DNA of 64,000 nt from Myxococcales bacterium (GTDB lineage: Bacteria; Myxococcota_A; Polyangia; Nannocystales; Nannocystaceae), in NCBI GenBank assembly GCA_020633295.1, contig JACKDW010000017.1, forward strand, positions 1 to 64,000. Direction: 5' to 3'. The notes beneath the pieces are model-generated. The model searched no databases, was not told where the DNA came from, and saw only the letters and a program-made list of their open reading frames with translations. Shown in pieces: positions 60,370-64,000 of this stretch (position 1 is its first letter; each line of letters starts with the position of its first letter). The translations under genes and the position numbers were made by a program.

Positions 60370-63300
60370 TCAACGGCGTTTGTCGGAGTCCGGGTGCGTG
60401 AGCCGCCGGGGGATGACGGCGGGCGGCGGCGGCGGCGGGAGCGTCTTCCTGCCCTGCAGCGCCTCGGTGTCGATGCTCGGCACGACGATCGAGCCGCTCG
60501 ACTCGCGCTGCCTCCCGGTCGGCGCGTCGACCTCGTGGACCTCCGCGGCGCTGTCGGGGATCGGCAGCAGCGGGCGCGGCTCAAACACCCGACGCGTGCG
60601 CGGATCGGAGGCGGCGGCGAGCGACAGCCCGGCGCTCGAGATGCCCGCGCCCGAGACCTCGGAGTCGGCGTCGACGCGCACGCTGCCGCTGATCGAGGGG
60701 CCGCTGGACAGGATCCTGCGCTTCTTCGGAGCGGGGTGACCCGCGGCCGCGCGCGCGGCCTCGGCGACCGCGAAGCTCCCCGAGTTGGTCACGCCGACCG
60801 CGGTCGACTCGCTGTCGGCGAGGCCCTCGATCGAGCCGCGGTCGAAGGACACCGAGGCGGGCACGTCCCACGCGCCGCGGGCGGCGGAGCTCGCCGGGCT
60901 CATCTCGCTGTCCTCATGGTCATACGAGTGGGTCTCGGCGACACGCGCGGCCGGTTGGCTCGCGACCGCGTGGCTCGCGGCTGCTTGGCTCGCGGCTGCC
61001 TGGCTCGCGGCTGCTTGGCTCGAGGCTGCCTGGCTCGAGGCTGCCTGGCTCGAGGCTGCCTGGCTCGAGGCTGCCTGGCTCGAGGCTGCCTGGCTCGAGG
61101 CTGCCTGGCTCGAGACTGCTTGGCGCGCGATCGATTGGCTCGCGGCCGCCTGGCTCACGACCTGCGCGCGCGGGCCCGCCTGGCTCACGGCCGGCGCGGC
61201 CGCGTGGGCCTGGCTCGCGTGCGCGGTCGTGCCGATCTGCGTGCCACCGCGACCCCCCGGACCCGGCGCGGGCCCGGGGCCGTCGCCGGGACCGGGACCG
61301 CCAAAGCTTCCGTCGCCGCCAGGGCCGCCCGGTCCGCGCGGCGGCGTGCCGATCTCGATCGCGCGCCACAGCCCGCCCGCAGTCACGCTGCGCCAGGCCC
61401 ACGGCATCCAGCGCACCAGCGACCAGGCGAGCCACAGCGCCCACAGGAGCATCGCGCCGCGATAGAACAGCAGCAGCGAGACCGAGTAGATCTCGGGCCG
61501 CGGCACGGCCTCGACGACGCGATCCTGGTACCAGACGAGGTGGTTGCGGTAGGAGCCGTTGCCGGCGATCTGCATGTCCGGCTGCCCGAGCAGCCCCTGC
61601 TGGACCGCGGCGAGCAGGACGACGAGCGCGAGCAGCGAGAGCCCGAGCATCGCCAGCTGGATGAGGTCGAAGAGCGCGGGGTGCATGGGCCGCTCGGCGA
61701 CGCGACGTCGCCAGCCGAGCGCGAGCAGCCAGAGCACGACGATGGTCGCGACCCAGTAGGGGATCGCGGTCAGCCCGAGCCCGAGCAGGAACCATTGATG
61801 CACGCGCAGCGGCGCGAGGCGCATGCGACCGAGCACGATGGCGACGATCAGGAGCACGAACAGCGAGCTCCAGAACAGCACCGCGGGCCCGAGCCGCGGC
61901 CCCTGCACCCAGAGGATCCAGCGGTCGCGCGGGAACTGGACCGTGACGGTGTAGTTGACGACGGAGACGCTGCCCTCCTCGGCGAGCGCGAGCGAGAGCT
62001 CGGGGGCGCGGTAGCGCGTCCCGAGGTGGTTGGCCTCGCGCCAGTCGAGCTCGACGCGCTGGGCGCCCGGCACGATCGGGATGCGCACGCGTCGGCCCTC
62101 CTGACCGATCGCCTTGTCCTGCCCGTCGATGCGCACGCCCTGCAGCTGCGCGCCGGCCGGGAGCTCGATGCTGTGGTGGCCGCCGCGGCTGCTGCGGAGC
62201 ACGAGCTCGAGCGTCGCGTCGGTCGCCCGGAGACCTGGCGTAAGGCGCAGGTTAGCGCCGTCGACGGTGCGCGTCTGCCCGGAGACGCCCTCGGGGCGCG
62301 AGATCCTCAGCTCGACGATCTCGGCCGGCCACGGCCGCCACTCCCGCAGGCCCTCGTCGCCCTGCGAGACGATCGGGATGCCGTCGGTCTCGAGGTGCCA
62401 CAGCGGGCCGACCTCGAGCCGCCAGACCTCGACCCACGGCTGCGCGGCGGCGGCCTTGAGCGTGACCGCGTCCGTCACCTGCAGCGACGAGCTCCACTCG
62501 ACGACGCGCTCGTCGGGCGCCATGTTGACGAGCACCTTGCCGTCCTCGACGCGCATGCGCTCGCTCGTCACCGACTCGCCGGGCAGCAGCGGCACCGAGA
62601 CGACGACCGCCGCGCCGGTCGGCGTCACGCGGACGACGCGGGTCGTCATGGCCCACGAGAGCCCGAGCTGGAGCTCGCGCTCGACGGTGACGAAGGGCGG
62701 CAGCGGCCCCATCTCGAGGGTCTGCGGCGCCTCGCCCTCCTTGTGCACGCGGGTGAGCTGGAGGTTGTCGTCGGCGAGGCCGTCCTCGTGGATGCCCTCG
62801 ATGGTCCAGCCCTCCGACGTCGCGCGCACGTGATGCGGCTTGAGCGGGAGGCCGAGCTGCACGGTCTCGCGCGCCGGCAGCGGTCCGTCGAGGACGATCT
62901 GGTGGCGCCCGGGCTCGAGGTCGAGCCACAGCGTGCCGCTCGCGTCGCGCGCGAGGCCCTCGAGCGGCCATGCCGGCAGCGGCGCGGGCTCCCGCGGCAG
63001 GCGCGGGCGCACGACGTCACCGCCGGGCGTCGGGGTCGGCGTGGGTGCGGCCGGCAGCGCGACGCCGCCGTCGACCACGATCGCGCTGGGCAGCCACTGC
63101 GAGGCGCCGCCCGGCAGCGGGATCGCGACGTGCGCGGCCGTGTGGACCTCCATGCGCACGCGCAGGCCGGCGGCCGAGACGTCGAGCTCCATGCGCGGGC
63201 TGGTCGCGCAGCCAGGTAGACAGGCGGGGCGCTCGGCGAGGCGCTCGGCGAGCTGCTGGAGCAGCGCGTCGGAGGGGTAGCCCTGATCCGCGCGCGCCTC

Positions 63301-64000
63301 GAGCGGCGCGAGCAGGGCGCCCGCCGTCGTCAGGCACAGCAGCGCGGTCGCGGCGGCCCCCGCCGTCGCGGGCGCGGCGGCGGCCCGCCGACGCCGTCGT
63401 CCGAACACGCCGAAGATCGCGAGCACGAGCGCGACCATGAAGATCACGCGCACGAACGCGAGGATCATGTTGATCTGCGGCGCGAGCAGGTAGAGCGTGA
63501 TCTCCTGCCCGCGGCCGACCGGCCCGCTCCAGTCGAGGCGCACCGACTTCCAGCGCCAGCTCGGGACGCCGGGCCCGGTCTGCACCACCGTGTTGGCGTC
63601 GTACTCGCGCAGCTGCTGGCGCTGGAGCGCGCGGCGCTTGGAGATCGAGCTCGAGCTGACGATCGACTTCTCTTTCTCGTCGAGCTTCTTGCCGGCGAGC
63701 TGGCCGTCGAAGGGCGCGTCCTCCTGATCGCGCGCGAACGCGATGTCCTCGACGCCGAACTCACCGCCCTCGGCGAAGGCCTCCTCGTCGGGCATCGGCT
63801 CGGGCTCCGGCGGCGGCGGCGGGGCCTCCTCGCGGTACGCGATCTCGGGCGCGGCGGTCGGGGCCGCGACCATCTGCGCCGCCTTGTCGCCGCCGCCGGG
63901 CGCCGCGAAGCGGAAGAGCCCGGGGCCGAAGTCGTCGTAGCGCTTCTCGAGCGCCGGGAACAGGCCGCCGTTGATCTGCTGCACGCAGAACGCGGTCGTC
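60370..64000 (-). CDS. Large membrane protein with SQAAS repeat, 5' end beyond window
   Basis: At least 1,209 residues; the frame continues past the window edge, so the GTG at 63984 is probably not the true start. Visible parts, from N to C: Pro/Glu-rich segment; membrane helix INMILAFVRVIFMVALVLAIFG; another hydrophobic segment; a large beta-rich region of about 550 residues; a cluster of four helices near residues 690-850; a Gly/Pro-rich linker; a Ser-Gln-Ala-Ala-Ser repeat; and a Ser/Arg-rich end. No enzyme motif recognised. The layout (extracellular beta region between membrane segments) suggests an envelope or polysaccharide/surface function. Confidence 0.7.
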   Translation of the reverse strand, partial: TTAFCVQQINGGLFPALEKRYDDFGPGLFRFAAPGGGDKAAQMVAAPTAAPEIAYREEAPPPPPEPEPMPDEEAFAEGGEFGVEDIAFARDQEDAPFDGQLAGKKLDEKEKSIVSSSSISKRRALQRQQLREYDANTVVQTGPGVPSWRWKSVRLDWSGPVGRGQEITLYLLAPQINMILAFVRVIFMVALVLAIFGVFGRRRRRAAAAPATAGAAATALLCLTTAGALLAPLEARADQGYPSDALLQQLAERLAERPACLPGCATSPRMELDVSAAGLRVRMEVHTAAHVAIPLPGGASQWLPSAIVVDGGVALPAAPTPTPTPGGDVVRPRLPREPAPLPAWPLEGLARDASGTLWLDLEPGRHQIVLDGPLPARETVQLGLPLKPHHVRATSEGWTIEGIHEDGLADDNLQLTRVHKEGEAPQTLEMGPLPPFVTVERELQLGLSWAMTTRVVRVTPTGAAVVVSVPLLPGESVTSERMRVEDGKVLVNMAPDERVVEWSSSLQVTDAVTLKAAAAQPWVEVWRLEVGPLWHLETDGIPIVSQGDEGLREWRPWPAEIVELRISRPEGVSGQTRTVDGANLRLTPGLRATDATLELVLRSSRGGHHSIELPAGAQLQGVRIDGQDKAIGQEGRRVRIPIVPGAQRVELDWREANHLGTRYRAPELSLALAEEGSVSVVNYTVTVQFPRDRWILWVQGPRLGPAVLFWSSLFVLLIVAIVLGRMRLAPLRVHQWFLLGLGLTAIPYWVATIVVLWLLALGWRRRVAERPMHPALFDLIQLAMLGLSLLALVVLLAAVQQGLLGQPDMQIAGNGSYRNHLVWYQDRVVEAVPRPEIYSVSLLLFYRGAMLLWALWLAWSLVRWMPWAWRSVTAGGLWRAIEIGTPPRGPGGPGGDGSFGGPGPGDGPGPAPGPGGRGGTQIGTTAHASQAHAAAPAVSQAGPRAQVVSQAAASQSIARQAVSSQAASSQAASSQAASSQAASSQAASSQAASSQAAASQAAASQAAASHAVASQPAARVAETHSYDHEDSEMSPASSAARGAWDVPASVSFDRGSIEGLADSESTAVGVTNSGSFAVAEAARAAAGHPAPKKRRILSSGPSISGSVRVDADSEVSGAGISSAGLSLAAASDPRTRRVFEPRPLLPIPDSAAEVHEVDAPTGRQRESSGSIVVPSIDTEALQGRKTLPPPPPPAVIPRRLTHPDSDKRR
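60965..61116 (-). repeat. 15-bp tandem repeat coding for SQAAS/SQAAA pentapeptides
   Basis: About ten copies of a 15-base unit (GCTCGAGGCTGCCTG and GCTCGCGGCTGCTTG variants on the plus strand) in the large membrane protein gene. The middle copies are identical, which points to recent expansion. Confidence 0.82.

Noticed and set aside
59611..63219. 1,202-codon plus-strand frame with RGCLARGCLA repeats
   Set aside because: Antisense shadow of the formyltransferase and large membrane protein genes. The repeat is the reverse reading of the SQAAS units.

Overview
The window is a very GC-rich bacterial chromosome segment with myxobacterial features: tandem CarA/CarH-type B12 photoreceptor regulators, TPR-bearing Ser/Thr kinases, lipoproteins with Cys-rich CGDG...CDDG repeats and GD-rich linkers, FG-GAP/ASPIC-UnbV proteins, and a eukaryote-like actin. 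A eukaryote-type bacterial actin (BARP) is known from the myxobacterium Haliangium ochraceum, so a Haliangium-like (Kofleriaceae/Haliangiaceae) host is the best guess. It is not proven from this window.

Left chromosomal part (1-22.7 kb): a partial glycogen synthase; an overlapping three-gene minus-strand operon (secreted protein, membrane protein, OmpA/TSP3 lipoprotein); a flavin-dependent halogenase-family oxidoreductase; and a rare ACP-FAAL-PlsC fusion. A pigment/light-signalling block follows: a CYP175-like P450 and an unknown membrane protein diverge from a fused CrtYcd-type lycopene cyclase. The cyclase gene overlaps a soluble-adenylyl-cyclase-like ATPase/TPR protein, followed by two CarH-like regulators.

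Genomic island (about 22,726-45,080; 22,355 bp): the C-terminal half of a Ser/Thr kinase-TPR gene ends at 22.73 kb and its N-terminal half resumes at 45.08 kb on the same strand. Both break inside the VGDDG segment just after the catalytic loop. Removing the interval between the two copies of the shared 7-mer TCGCCGA restores one 3,231-bp in-frame gene. A tyrosine integrase lies next to the right end, and clusters of TGGTTC hexamers lie inside both ends. The island carries small regulators, FRG-domain and DHFR-like genes (one copy decayed), a nitrosative-stress module, and a CzcCBA-type divalent-metal efflux operon preceded by a Cys/Asp-rich exported protein. The nitrosative-stress module consists of ferredoxin-type reductase, truncated haemoglobin, HPP nitrite-transporter-like protein, CBS protein, quinol NO reductase, a formyl-THF cyclo-ligase/haemerythrin fusion, cupin and methyltransferase. 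Shared AT-rich operators resembling NsrR half-sites precede the haemoglobin gene and the cupin-to-norZ operon.

Right chromosomal part (45.6-64 kb): a radical SAM/SPASM protein, two FG-GAP/ASPIC lipoproteins, a beta-propeller-like lipoprotein with a GD repeat, trpS, a ferritin-like protein, a LysR regulator, and the actin homologue. The actin lacks the D-loop and several ATPase residues. A methyltransferase, a formyltransferase-fold protein, and a large membrane protein with a Ser/Gln/Ala repeat that runs off the window complete the region.

I saw no tRNA, rRNA or CRISPR array.
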